A DNA stretch of 64,000 nucleotides, taken from NCBI GenBank assembly GCA_951813045.1, contig CATOTF010000002.1:806001-870000 (forward strand). Direction: 5' to 3'. Under the pieces are notes generated by a model. The model was given only the letters and a program-made list of their open reading frames with translations. It made no database searches and was not told where the DNA came from. A program made the position numbers and the translations under genes. Shown in pieces: positions 16,581 to 25,652 of the stretch (position 1 is the stretch's first letter; the number at the start of each line of letters is the position of its first letter). The DNA comes from an uncultured Rhizobiaceae bacterium. GTDB taxonomy: Bacteria; Pseudomonadota; Alphaproteobacteria; Rhizobiales; Rhizobiaceae.

Positions 16581-17231
16581 ATGCGAATATTGGTTGTTGA
16601 AGATGACGCTGATTTAAATCGGCAATTGGTCGATACGCTTATCGATGCGGGCTACGCAGTCGATACTGCTATTGACGGAGAGGAAGGTCATTTTCTTGGA
16701 GATACAGAACCCTATGATGCGGTAGTTCTAGATATAGGCTTGCCGGAAATGGATGGAATTACCGTTCTGGAAAATTGGCGTAAAGAGGGCAGGAACATGC
16801 CAGTCTTGATGCTGACAGCCAGAGACAGGTGGAGCGATAAGGTCGCCGGCATTGACGCAGGTGCAGATGATTATGTTGCTAAACCATTTCATACCGAAGA
16901 AGTTCTTGCGCGATTAAGGGCTTTAATTCGACGGGCAGCAGGCCACGCAAGTTCTGAAATCACCATTGGCGATGTAATATTAGACACAAAACAATCCCGG
17001 GTAACATACGAGGGTAAGCCCGTGAAACTGACGTCTCATGAGTTTAGGTTATTGTCCTATTTGATGCATCACCAAGGTGAAGTTGTATCGCGTACGGAAC
17101 TTATTGAACATTTATACGATCAGGATTTTGATAAAGATTCCAATACTATAGAAGTGTTTATTGGAAGACTTAGGAAAAAACTCTATTCCGATATAGTTGA
17201 GACTGTCCGCGGCCTCGGTTACCGGGCATGA
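16581..17231 (+). CDS. feuP: Response regulator, OmpR/PhoP family (FeuP-like)
   Basis: A 216-residue DNA-binding response regulator. The receiver domain has the acidic pair EDD at residues 7-9, the phosphorylated Asp in VVLDIGLPEMDG, Thr in MLTARD and Lys in YVAKPF. The C-terminal winged helix ends with VETVRGLGYRA. It forms an operon with the kinase gene that follows 10 bases later. The order regulator-kinase-lipoprotein-ccmI is what I recall for rhizobial feuPQ, which responds to osmotic conditions and controls cyclic glucan export in S. meliloti. The symbol rests on that synteny. Confidence 0.85.
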   Translation: MRILVVEDDADLNRQLVDTLIDAGYAVDTAIDGEEGHFLGDTEPYDAVVLDIGLPEMDGITVLENWRKEGRNMPVLMLTARDRWSDKVAGIDAGADDYVAKPFHTEEVLARLRALIRRAAGHASSEITIGDVILDTKQSRVTYEGKPVKLTSHEFRLLSYLMHHQGEVVSRTELIEHLYDQDFDKDSNTIEVFIGRLRKKLYSDIVETVRGLGYRA

Positions 17232-17241
17232 ATAAATTGTC

Positions 17242-18630
17242 GTGAAGTCGTTATTTCCAAATTCGCTTGCATTTAGACTTCTGGCCATCACAACCAGTTG
17301 GACAATATTTGCATTGATTGTAACCGGAATTTTGCTATCTGCATATGTTCGAAAAAATGCCGAACGTGATTTTCAAAGCTTACTCCTCGCCTATACCTAT
17401 AATTTAATGGGCGCTATTGATGCAGATCAGGGTGGAAATGTTTCGGGAGACCCAAATCTTGGGGATCCGAGGTTTCAACAACCCCTGTCTGGCTGGTATT
17501 GGAGTGTCGCGACTGCCGCGGACCCTCGCAATCCGCTAATCCATTCCACGTCCATCGCAGGTGATCAATTGGACATGGCTCATAATGATCATAAACCGTT
17601 CAACGAGGAGTTCCAGCGTCTAACGGACGTCGTTGACGAAGCGGGAAATGCGGTTCAGCGCCTTGAAGCGCAGCTATTGGTTGGCGATAGTGGGACCCTG
17701 TTTCAAGTTCTGGTTGCGGGAAACAAACAGATAATCGAGACGACTGTCTCAGAATTTCAACGCACCTTGGTTTTGTTCTTTTTTCTATTTGGTGTGGGAA
17801 CAATTCTGGCAACATATTTCGTTATCCGGGTTGGGCTGCGCCCCTTATCTGTCGCGGCAGAATCGCTTCATAACGTTAGGGACGGTCGAGAGGAAACCCT
17901 GGTGGGAAAATTTCCGAATGAGATTCAACCATTAGTCAATGAAATTAATGGGTTAATTGGTGCTAACCGCTCTGTGGTAGAACGGGCTCGTACACAAGTT
18001 GGTAATCTTGCCCATGCATTAAAAACCCCCCTCGCTGTGATCATGAACGAGGTTCGAAAACCTGGTAAAGCGACGGCTAAAACTGTATCTGAACAGGCCA
18101 GTTTGATGCAATCTCAGGTCCAGACGTATCTCGATCGAGCCCGAATAGCAGCACAACGTAATGTGCTCGGCGGTCGAGTTGCGGTCGAACCCGTACTGGA
18201 AAAGATATCGCGGGTTATGTCCAAGCTAAACCAGAATGTTGATTTTGAACTGAAAACCATCAGTTCAGATGTAGTTTTCAAAGGGGAGGAACAGGATTTG
18301 GAGGAAGCAGTCGGCAATTTATTGGAAAATGCGAGCAGATTTGCGAATGCCCGTGTGCTAATGGAAGTAACAGAACCTGATGAGAATACCGAAACTCACG
18401 AAAGGTTTTTGATTAGCATAGAAGATGATGGACCGGGGTTGGACAAGGCTGCCCGAATAAAAGCATTGAAACGTGGTATTCGTCTTGACGAATCTCAACC
18501 AGGGTCCGGTTTAGGGCTTTCCATAGTGCGAGATATCGCTATGGAATATGGTGGAAGCTTACAGTTACAGGACAGTAGAATGGGCGGGCTAAGAGCGGTC
18601 TTGATTCTGCCAAAAGTTATTCCCAGGTAA
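17242..18630 (+). CDS. feuQ: Sensor histidine kinase (FeuQ-like)
   Basis: A 462-residue membrane kinase starting at GTG. Transmembrane segments lie at about residues 10-33 and 172-196, framing a periplasmic sensor region. A HAMP-like linker follows. The phosphorylated His is in NLAHALKTPLAV, and the ATPase domain has the N box (NLLENASRFA), DDGPGL and SGLGLSIV motifs. The PhoQ-type sequence and the pairing with the preceding regulator support FeuQ. The periplasmic domain is where a FeuN-like partner would act. Confidence 0.85.
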   Translation: MKSLFPNSLAFRLLAITTSWTIFALIVTGILLSAYVRKNAERDFQSLLLAYTYNLMGAIDADQGGNVSGDPNLGDPRFQQPLSGWYWSVATAADPRNPLIHSTSIAGDQLDMAHNDHKPFNEEFQRLTDVVDEAGNAVQRLEAQLLVGDSGTLFQVLVAGNKQIIETTVSEFQRTLVLFFFLFGVGTILATYFVIRVGLRPLSVAAESLHNVRDGREETLVGKFPNEIQPLVNEINGLIGANRSVVERARTQVGNLAHALKTPLAVIMNEVRKPGKATAKTVSEQASLMQSQVQTYLDRARIAAQRNVLGGRVAVEPVLEKISRVMSKLNQNVDFELKTISSDVVFKGEEQDLEEAVGNLLENASRFANARVLMEVTEPDENTETHERFLISIEDDGPGLDKAARIKALKRGIRLDESQPGSGLGLSIVRDIAMEYGGSLQLQDSRMGGLRAVLILPKVIPR

Positions 18631-18654
18631 CCAATTAACAGGGCTATCAATAAG

Positions 18655-19080
18655 TTGAGTACCAAAATTCGTTCTGCTGTTCTCATCGTTGGCTTGATTT
18701 CCTTGCCAATTATATCTGGTTGCACTCTGACCAGTTTAAAAAGAGCGAATCTTGAGAGTGATTTGTCTAAAAACGAACCTTTTGATGCACTAGCATTTCA
18801 GATTGATGAGAAGTTTGGTGTGGGTCTTTCGCCAACTGAACGTATAAATTTGGTTGAAGCCGAAAAAAATGCCTTGAATTTCGGCGAGCAAGGTTCACCA
18901 ATTCTGTGGAAAGGTGATGACGAAAATGTTGCCGGATCAGTGACAGTATTTTCACTATTTCGCGTGGGAAAGTCTAATTGTCGACGCTTCAATCATAAAA
19001 TTACACTGGGAGCAAAGGTCAGAGATGCCAGCGGCACTGCCTGCCAACGGGGCGGAGGCGAATGGAAGCTTGTCGTGTAA
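18655..19080 (+). CDS. Exported lipoprotein, surface-antigen-like
   Basis: A 141-residue protein with a signal sequence and lipobox (ISGC at about residues 20-23), starting at TTG 18655. The mature part contains a short domain like the rickettsial 17-kDa/RT0821 surface antigen C-terminus, ending ASGTACQRGGGEWKLVV. It lies between feuQ and ccmI, in the same direction. Function unknown; a lipoprotein at this site may be conserved in Hyphomicrobiales. Confidence 0.75.
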   Translation: MSTKIRSAVLIVGLISLPIISGCTLTSLKRANLESDLSKNEPFDALAFQIDEKFGVGLSPTERINLVEAEKNALNFGEQGSPILWKGDDENVAGSVTVFSLFRVGKSNCRRFNHKITLGAKVRDASGTACQRGGGEWKLVV

Positions 19081-19159
19081 AGATCTCGTACACAATTTAT
19101 CTCGTCAATGTGATGATTCACCACATTACTTATGCCGCCAAGAGGGATAAATATCTCGC

Positions 19160-20308
19160 ATGATATTTTGGGTTGTATATTTATTGATGCTTGCTGGGGC
19201 GATTTTGTGCGTCCTGCTTCCACTTGCGCGCCGGTCTGGAGAAACCGGTAATTCCATTGATGCTATGGATGTTTACAAGCAGCAACTCATGGAACTTGAC
19301 TCCTCTGAGTCAAATAATACAGATGAAGCAGCTGCAATTGAGCTCGAGCGCGCAGAAATATCTCGTCGGATACTTCGTCATGCCCGCAAAGGTGGTCGAA
19401 ACTCGGATACTGCCACACTAGCTGGAAACGCGGATGTAACGGCAAGTCTGACGATATTAATCCTGTTGCCCGCTATTGCTATCTCAACCTATTTTTTTAT
19501 TGGATCGCCGCAACTATCAGACCAGCCTCTGAGGTCGCAGGAAAAGGTTGCACTTGAAGGTCGTTCGATCAATGAAATGGTGCAGATTGCGGAACGCCAT
19601 TTGGCACAAAATCCCAATGACGTGAAAGGTTGGACTGTTCTTGCCGACGTATATGGTCGGACAAATAGGCCAAGTGATAAAGCTCGCGCACTTGACCAGG
19701 TCATCAAACTTTCCGGGGAAACCCCCGCCCTTTTGACTGATTTGGGCGAAGCTTTAACCGTGGCAAATGGGAATATTGTTTCTGAAAGCGCGCGGAAATT
19801 ATTTGAGAAAGCGCTTGTTCAAAAGCCTGATCACATTAAGGCGCGGTTCTACATGGCAACCACACTCCAACAGGAAGGTAGCGATGCCGAAGCACTGAAG
19901 GCTTGGCAGGCTCTTTCTTTGACACGCAGGAATGATACTCGTTGGCAGCAAATCGTAGACCGTAATATTGTCGAACTACGCAAAAAATTGGGTAAACCGG
20001 CATTGCCTGGCCCCACACAAGAAGACGTTAAGAACGCCTCGCAATTGTCAAGTACTGACCGTCAAGTCATGATCGAAACTATGGTGGCTAACTTGGCGGA
20101 TAAGTTGGAAGACAACCCCTTGGATATCGATGGTTGGGGCCGGCTTATACGCTCGTATTCAGTTTTGAAAAAGCAAGACGAGGCGTTGGAAGCACTGCAA
20201 TCCGCTCGGTCAGTGTTTAAAAACGAAGACGCTGCACTACAAACATTAGATGCCCTTGCCTCATCACTTGGATTGCAATCTGATAATCTGAAAGGTGAAT
20301 CGAAATGA
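19160..20308 (+). CDS. ccmI: Cytochrome c maturation protein CcmI (CycH)
   Basis: Membrane-anchored chaperone that presents apocytochrome c to the CcmF/H haem lyase. The 382-residue protein has two transmembrane segments (about residues 1-22 and 95-115), with a CcmI-typical cytosolic loop (VYKQQLMELD), then a periplasmic TPR region (repeats with DVKGWTVLADVYGRTNRP and DIDGWGRLIRSYSVL). It overlaps ccmE by four bases and heads the ccmI-E-F-H operon. Confidence 0.93.
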   Translation: MIFWVVYLLMLAGAILCVLLPLARRSGETGNSIDAMDVYKQQLMELDSSESNNTDEAAAIELERAEISRRILRHARKGGRNSDTATLAGNADVTASLTILILLPAIAISTYFFIGSPQLSDQPLRSQEKVALEGRSINEMVQIAERHLAQNPNDVKGWTVLADVYGRTNRPSDKARALDQVIKLSGETPALLTDLGEALTVANGNIVSESARKLFEKALVQKPDHIKARFYMATTLQQEGSDAEALKAWQALSLTRRNDTRWQQIVDRNIVELRKKLGKPALPGPTQEDVKNASQLSSTDRQVMIETMVANLADKLEDNPLDIDGWGRLIRSYSVLKKQDEALEALQSARSVFKNEDAALQTLDALASSLGLQSDNLKGESK

Positions 20309-20751
20309 GCCGCAAAACAAACCGTCTGTTTTGGATAGGGACCATTGGATGTGTCATGGCATTGGCACTTGGGTTATCAATGTATGCGCTAAGATCCGGT
20401 ATATCATTTGCCATGAGTCCAAGTGAACTAAAAGCGGCTTCTGTGACATCTGGCCAGAGAGTGCGGCTGTTTGGCTTAGTGGAGGAGGGATCGGTAAAAA
20501 AAGGCGAGGGTCTGAACGTAGAGTTCTCTCTCACTGATAATTCACAAACAATATCTGTGAGTTTCAACAAGATTTTGCCTGATCTCTTTCGAGAAAATCA
20601 AGGTATAATCACCGAAGGTTATTTAGATGCGGGTGGTCATTTTCAAGCTGATACAGTGTTAGCGAAACACGATGAAAACTATATGCCCGCTGACATGGCG
20701 GAAAAGCTGAAAGAACAGGGTGTCTGGCAAGGCGCAGGGGATGACAAGTAA
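20305..20751 (+). CDS. ccmE: Cytochrome c maturation haem chaperone CcmE (CycJ)
   Basis: Periplasmic haem carrier anchored by one N-terminal membrane helix (about residues 10-28). The OB-fold body shows RVRLFGLVEEGSV and the key motif VLAKHDENYMP near residues 118-128, whose His binds haem covalently and whose Tyr is the axial ligand. At 148 residues it is normal length. Start overlaps the ccmI stop, and its stop overlaps the ccmF start. Confidence 0.95.
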   Translation: MSRKTNRLFWIGTIGCVMALALGLSMYALRSGISFAMSPSELKAASVTSGQRVRLFGLVEEGSVKKGEGLNVEFSLTDNSQTISVSFNKILPDLFRENQGIITEGYLDAGGHFQADTVLAKHDENYMPADMAEKLKEQGVWQGAGDDK

Positions 20752-22733
20752 TGATAGTTGAACTTGGACATTTTGCGCTGGTTTTGGCGTTTTCATTGGC
20801 GGTTTTGCAAAGCGTTCTACCGCTTTGGGGCACAGTCTCCAACAACAACAGGTTAATGGCGACTGCGGACACCAGCAGCATCGGTATTTTGTTTTTCGTT
20901 ACCGCTGCGTTTGCGAGCCTCATGTGGTCATACGCAGTTAGCGATTTTTCTGTCGTAAACGTCTGGCAGAATTCCCATTCACAAATGCCGTTTCTCTACA
21001 AACTTACGGGGACCTGGGGCAATCACGAAGGCTCAATGTTATTGTGGGTGTTTATTTTGGCGCTTTTTGCAGCTGCTGTGAGTATGTTTGGTGCAAATCT
21101 CCCGAACAAACTACGTGCTAACGTTCAGGTTGTGCAGGCGTGGATGCTAGCGACATTCTTGTTGTTTATACTAGTCACATCAAACCCTTTTGCCCGCCAA
21201 CCTGCCGCTGTTGAAGGTCAGGACCTTAACCCAATTCTCCAGGATATTGGCCTCGCGATACATCCGCCAATGCTTTACCTTGGGTATGTTGGCTTCTCCA
21301 TCACGTTTGCTTTCGCCATTGCTGCGTTGATGGAAGGGCGGTTGGATTCCGCTTGGGCTCGTTGGGTGCGACCTTGGGCGATGATAGCCTGGACGTTTCT
21401 TACAGCTGGGATCGCAATGGGGTCTTATTGGGCCTATTATGAACTAGGATGGGGAGGTTGGTGGTTTTGGGACCCGGTGGAGAATGCATCATTTCTGCCT
21501 TGGTTATCGGGTACAGCGTTGCTTCATTCCGCGTTGGTTATGGAAAAGCGGGATGCATTGAAGATCTGGACCGTGTTATTGGCGATATTGACATTTTCGC
21601 TCTCTCTGTTGGGTACGTTTCTCGTGCGGTCCGGAGTGCTAACATCTGTACATACATTTGCAAGCGACCCTTCCCGAGGATTGTTCATTCTTGCAATATT
21701 GTGCGCATTTGTAGGTGGAGCGCTGTTCTTATTCGTCCTTCGCTCATCAAAGCTTGAAGAAGGCGGATTGTTTGCGCCGGTTTCTCGAGAGGGTGCGCTT
21801 GTCTTTAACAATGTTATATTGTCAGCAGCAGCAGCAACTGTGTTGATTGGGACGCTCTATCCCGTCATTTACGAAGCAATTACCGATGATAAGATTTCAG
21901 TTGGTGCCCCTTTCTTCAACCTATCGTTTGGGCTTGTCATGATCCCATTGTTGATCGCAATTCCTTTTGGTCCTCTGCTTTCATGGAAACGGGGGGATTT
22001 ACTCGGTATAGGTCAACGTCTCCTATTTGCGTTGGGAGTAGCGATTGCAGCAACAATTGCTATCGGTGTTTCGATTGAAGGCGGTCCGTGGCTCGCTCCA
22101 ATCGGGATTGGGTTATCAGTCTGGCTTATGGTTGGATCGTTCGCCGAACTCGTTCAAAGAGCCGGGTTTAGAAAGGTGGACTTTTCAACCTCTATTCGCC
22201 GTTTGAAGGGCTTGCCACGGTCTGTTTGGTCCACTGCATTTGCGCATTTTGGAATTGGTGTCACATTGTTTGGAATTGTTGCCGTTACCGCGTTTGAAAC
22301 TGAGACAATAGCTTCCATGAAACCAGACCAGACTGTGCAATCGGGTAAATTTGTCCTTCGTTATGACGGGGATATTTCAACAGTTGGCCCCAATTATTCT
22401 GAGCGTGGGGCTAATTTCTCCATACTTCGCGATGGAGAGTTAGTGGGTGTGGCACGCCCTTCAAAACGGTTCTTCCCCGCACGGCAGATGCCAACAAGTG
22501 AAGCCTCGATTCACACATTTGGGTTCTCGCAATTGTATGTTGCTCTGGGTGATGTGGAAGAAGGGGGAGCTGTTACTGTACGTATTTGGTGGAAACCTTT
22601 TATTACATTAATTTGGCTGGGTTGTGTTGTAATGGTGATTGCCGGTTCATTTTCACTTTCGGACCGTCGATTAAGGATCGGGGCACCACAAAAACGGAAA
22701 AAAAAGAAAAAGGGTGAATCCGTTGCTGCGTAG
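20751..22733 (+). CDS. ccmF: Haem lyase subunit CcmF (CycK)
   Basis: Multi-pass membrane subunit (660 residues, about 15 helices) of the haem lyase that attaches haem to apocytochrome c. It contains the tryptophan-rich WWD signature WGGWWFWDPVENASFLPWL and the periplasmic His regions of the family (GTWGNHEGSML, AIHPPMLYLGY). It overlaps ccmE by one base and ccmH by 20 bases. The C-terminus ends in a lysine-rich tail, which is longer than strictly needed but not unusual. Confidence 0.96.
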   Translation: MIVELGHFALVLAFSLAVLQSVLPLWGTVSNNNRLMATADTSSIGILFFVTAAFASLMWSYAVSDFSVVNVWQNSHSQMPFLYKLTGTWGNHEGSMLLWVFILALFAAAVSMFGANLPNKLRANVQVVQAWMLATFLLFILVTSNPFARQPAAVEGQDLNPILQDIGLAIHPPMLYLGYVGFSITFAFAIAALMEGRLDSAWARWVRPWAMIAWTFLTAGIAMGSYWAYYELGWGGWWFWDPVENASFLPWLSGTALLHSALVMEKRDALKIWTVLLAILTFSLSLLGTFLVRSGVLTSVHTFASDPSRGLFILAILCAFVGGALFLFVLRSSKLEEGGLFAPVSREGALVFNNVILSAAAATVLIGTLYPVIYEAITDDKISVGAPFFNLSFGLVMIPLLIAIPFGPLLSWKRGDLLGIGQRLLFALGVAIAATIAIGVSIEGGPWLAPIGIGLSVWLMVGSFAELVQRAGFRKVDFSTSIRRLKGLPRSVWSTAFAHFGIGVTLFGIVAVTAFETETIASMKPDQTVQSGKFVLRYDGDISTVGPNYSERGANFSILRDGELVGVARPSKRFFPARQMPTSEASIHTFGFSQLYVALGDVEEGGAVTVRIWWKPFITLIWLGCVVMVIAGSFSLSDRRLRIGAPQKRKKKKKGESVAA

Positions 22734-23187
22734 CCCGCAATTATTTATTTCACTGTTCGTTTTTCTTATGAGCTCCGTCGCTTGGGGGCAGCAGCGCCTT
22801 CCTGTGGAAATGGAAGATCGTGCCCGATTATTATTTTTAGAACTACGGTGCGTGGTTTGCCAAAACCAATCGATCGGCGATTCTGATGCAGATGTAGCGA
22901 AAGACCTGCGCGAAATCGTACGAGAGCAAATGATTCAGGGTAAAACAAACCAAGAAATTCGCGATTTCCTGGTGATACGCTACGGAGAGTTTATTCTGCT
23001 CAAACCCGTTTTCGCATGGCACACGGTGTTGTTGTGGGGCGCGCCGTTATTTCTGTTGCTGATTGGCGGGGTGTTGGTCTGGCGTGCAGGTCGTGGCCGC
23101 ACTAACCGACTATCCAGCATTGATACAAGTTTATCAGATCAGGAAAAAGCAGAACTTGATCAAATAATTGGTCGCGAAACAAACTGA
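22714..23187 (+). CDS. ccmH: Cytochrome c maturation thiol reductase CcmH (CycL)
   Basis: Periplasmic thioredoxin-like reductase of apocytochrome c haem-binding cysteines. The 157-residue protein has a signal/anchor, then the LRCVVCQNQSI active site (CxxC) and a second membrane helix at about residues 105-123. The start lies 20 bases inside ccmF. It is the last gene of the ccm operon; degP follows after 123 bases. Confidence 0.95.
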   Translation: MNPLLRSPQLFISLFVFLMSSVAWGQQRLPVEMEDRARLLFLELRCVVCQNQSIGDSDADVAKDLREIVREQMIQGKTNQEIRDFLVIRYGEFILLKPVFAWHTVLLWGAPLFLLLIGGVLVWRAGRGRTNRLSSIDTSLSDQEKAELDQIIGRETN

Positions 23188-23310
23188 CATCATTACGAAG
23201 TTTTAATTTCAACGCCCTTTCAATTTCACATTCCTCGTTACATTTGGGCATCAGAGCCAATCAGAACTCTTCAGATTGGCGTGCAATTGTTTGAAACTTA
23301 CGAGGAACGT

Positions 23311-24828
23311 ATGACTCTATCTCTCATTACGAAGAAAACACTTTTGGGCGGGACAACCGCCTTGGGCTTGGGTATTGCAGCTTTAGCAGGTGGAGTGATC
23401 AATCCAGTTACACCAGTTTACGCTGATGCGGTGCGTGTGATTGCTCCTCAGGCACCAAGTTTCGCTGATGTAGTTGAAGCCGTTTCTCCCGCAGTGGTGA
23501 GTGTTAGGGTAAAATCGGCTATCCAACCCGCAAGTAACAACAGTGGCCGCGGATTTAGAGGGTTTGGTTTCGATCAGTTGCCTGACGACCACCCGTTCAA
23601 AAGATTTTTTGACGGCCCAAGGGGAGAACGTCAGTTTAAAGATCGTAGGAATCGACGCAATCGCGGCGGTCGCCGTGGACCACGTCGCTTTGGTACGTCT
23701 CAGGGTTCTGGCTTCTTTGTGTCGGAAGACGGCTATATCGTGACCAATCATCACGTTGTTAAAGGTGGTACCGAATTTACGGTCGTTATGAATAATGGTG
23801 AGAAAATTGATGCCAAATTGATTGGAACTGATCCCAAGACAGATCTGGCTGTTTTGAAAGCCGACAGCAATGAGAAATTCACCTATGTTTCATTTGCAGA
23901 AAAGAAAAGTCGGGTGGGTGACTGGGTTGTTGCCGTTGGTAATCCATTTGGTCTTGGTGGAACTGTAACCGCTGGTATTGTTTCAGCAAGCGGTCGAGAT
24001 ATTGGTTCAGGGCCATATGATGATTTCATCCAAATAGATGCTGCAGTGAACAAAGGGAATTCCGGTGGGCCTGCATTTAATCTAAGTGGTGAAGTTATCG
24101 GGGTAAATACCGCGATATTCTCCCCGTCTGGAGGAAACGTGGGGATTGCTTTTGCGATCTCGGCAAAAACTTCTCAAGAGGTAATTGGCGACCTGATCAA
24201 AAACGGGTCTGTGACTCGTGGCTGGCTTGGCGTGCAAATTCAACCTGTGACCAAGGATATCGCGGAATCGCTTGGGTTAGAAAAAGCCGAAGGTGCGATT
24301 GTCGCTGGCGCGCAAGATGACGGGCCAGCTGCTATAGCGGGCATCACTAATGGAGACGTTATTCTTGAAGTCGATGCAAAAACTGTAAAAGGTCCGAAAG
24401 AGCTTGCAAAACTAATTGCAAATTACGAACCGGACGTGGTTGCAAAACTAACTGTTTTCCGCGATGGCGAACGCAAGATCATTGATGTGAAGCTTGGGTT
24501 GCTCCCTGGACCGGTCAAATCAGCCGCAGTGGAAAAATCACCCCAAACAAAGCCAGCGAGCGTAGATATAGAGGATTTGGGTCTCTCCATTACACCAAAA
24601 AATAACAGTGTTGTGGTGGCTGAAGTGTTTCCTGACGGTTCTGCTGCCGGCAAAGGGTTAAAATCTGGAGATGTGATTGTCTCCGTCAATGGTAAAGACG
24701 CGAAGTCCGTCAATGATGTCGGATTAGCTGTAAGTCAGGCGTTGGAAGAAGACCGCAAGGCAATTTTATTCCAGATCCAAAGTGGAGGCCGTAACCGCTT
24801 TGTCGCGCTTCCCGTCTCGAAGGGATAA
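23311..24828 (+). CDS. degP: Periplasmic serine protease DegP/HtrA
   Basis: Periplasmic protease/chaperone of the Do family, 505 residues. ATG 23311 is preferred over GTG 23281 because AGGAA lies just upstream. A signal peptide is followed by the trypsin-like domain with catalytic His (TNHHVV), Asp (KTDLAVLKA) and Ser (NKGNSGGPAF), then two PDZ domains (about residues 285-375 and 415-500). Between the signal region and the His loop there is an Arg/Gly-rich insert (about residues 83-132) within the LA-loop region. A terminator follows, and a two-component system lies downstream. Confidence 0.95.
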   Translation: MTLSLITKKTLLGGTTALGLGIAALAGGVINPVTPVYADAVRVIAPQAPSFADVVEAVSPAVVSVRVKSAIQPASNNSGRGFRGFGFDQLPDDHPFKRFFDGPRGERQFKDRRNRRNRGGRRGPRRFGTSQGSGFFVSEDGYIVTNHHVVKGGTEFTVVMNNGEKIDAKLIGTDPKTDLAVLKADSNEKFTYVSFAEKKSRVGDWVVAVGNPFGLGGTVTAGIVSASGRDIGSGPYDDFIQIDAAVNKGNSGGPAFNLSGEVIGVNTAIFSPSGGNVGIAFAISAKTSQEVIGDLIKNGSVTRGWLGVQIQPVTKDIAESLGLEKAEGAIVAGAQDDGPAAIAGITNGDVILEVDAKTVKGPKELAKLIANYEPDVVAKLTVFRDGERKIIDVKLGLLPGPVKSAAVEKSPQTKPASVDIEDLGLSITPKNNSVVVAEVFPDGSAAGKGLKSGDVIVSVNGKDAKSVNDVGLAVSQALEEDRKAILFQIQSGGRNRFVALPVSKG

Positions 24829-24887
24829 ATACAAGTAGCGAATGTGATAGATTCCTCTATCCGTCGACTCGAGATTTAACTACTTAT

Positions 24888-24920
24888 GGCAGCGGATGAT
24901 ATTCCTCCGCTGCCGTTTTC
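24888..24920 (+). terminator. Intrinsic terminator after degP
   Basis: A perfect 9-bp stem, GGCAGCGGA (24888-24896) with TCCGCTGCC (24906-24914), is followed by GTTTTC. It lies 59 bases after the degP stop and before the next two-component operon, in the right orientation for degP. Confidence 0.85.
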
Positions 24921-24953
24921 TATTATCCAAATATTTCATCCTTTGGGACAAAA

Positions 24954-25643
24954 ATGAATTTACTTATCGTGGAAGACGATCTTGAACTTGCCGACCAACT
25001 AGCGGAAGCGTTGCGTGAAAATGGCCATGAAATTGTTCATGCTGCAGATGGTGAGGTGGGTGAAAGACAGGCAAAAACTACAGCATTTGATGTTATCATC
25101 GTTGATCGGATGATGCCCAAGCAGGATGGTTTGACGATGCTTACCAACCTTCGTGACGCTGGGTTGAAAACCCCGGCTCTGATATTATCGGCGCTTGGTC
25201 AGGTCGATGATCGAGTAACCGGCTTGCGTGCGGGGGGAGATGATTATCTAACCAAGCCTTATGCATTTTCAGAACTATTGGCGCGTGTAGAAATTCTTGG
25301 GAAACGAAATGAAATTAGATCTTCGCAAACGTCGTTGACGATTGGAGATTTAACCCTTGATCGTATAAATCATTCAGCCGAGCGGCGTGGCGAAAAAATC
25401 GTTCTTCAACCCCGCGAATACCGTCTTTTGGAATATTTAATGCAAAATGAAGGACGCTTGGTTACGCGAACCATGTTACTGGAACATGTTTGGGACCTTC
25501 ATTTCGACCCTCAAACCAACGTCATTGATGTACACGTTTCCCGACTTCGAAGTAAAATTGACAGGGGTTTCGAGAGTTCGCTGTTACATACGGTTCGTGG
25601 CCGGGGTTATAGATTTGAGCTGCAAGATGACCCCGTAAATTGA
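24954..25643 (+). CDS. Response regulator, OmpR family
   Basis: A 229-residue transcriptional regulator. Receiver features: acidic pocket EDD at residues 6-8, phosphorylated Asp in IIVDRMMPKQDG, Ser in LILSALGQ, Lys in YLTKPYAF. The C-terminal winged helix ends TVRGRGYRF. It precedes a kinase gene by 9 bases. The degP-regulator-kinase-glnE order suggests a link to envelope quality control, as in CpxR-like systems, but this is inference from position. Confidence 0.9.
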   Translation: MNLLIVEDDLELADQLAEALRENGHEIVHAADGEVGERQAKTTAFDVIIVDRMMPKQDGLTMLTNLRDAGLKTPALILSALGQVDDRVTGLRAGGDDYLTKPYAFSELLARVEILGKRNEIRSSQTSLTIGDLTLDRINHSAERRGEKIVLQPREYRLLEYLMQNEGRLVTRTMLLEHVWDLHFDPQTNVIDVHVSRLRSKIDRGFESSLLHTVRGRGYRFELQDDPVN

Positions 25644-25652
25644 CTCGAATAA

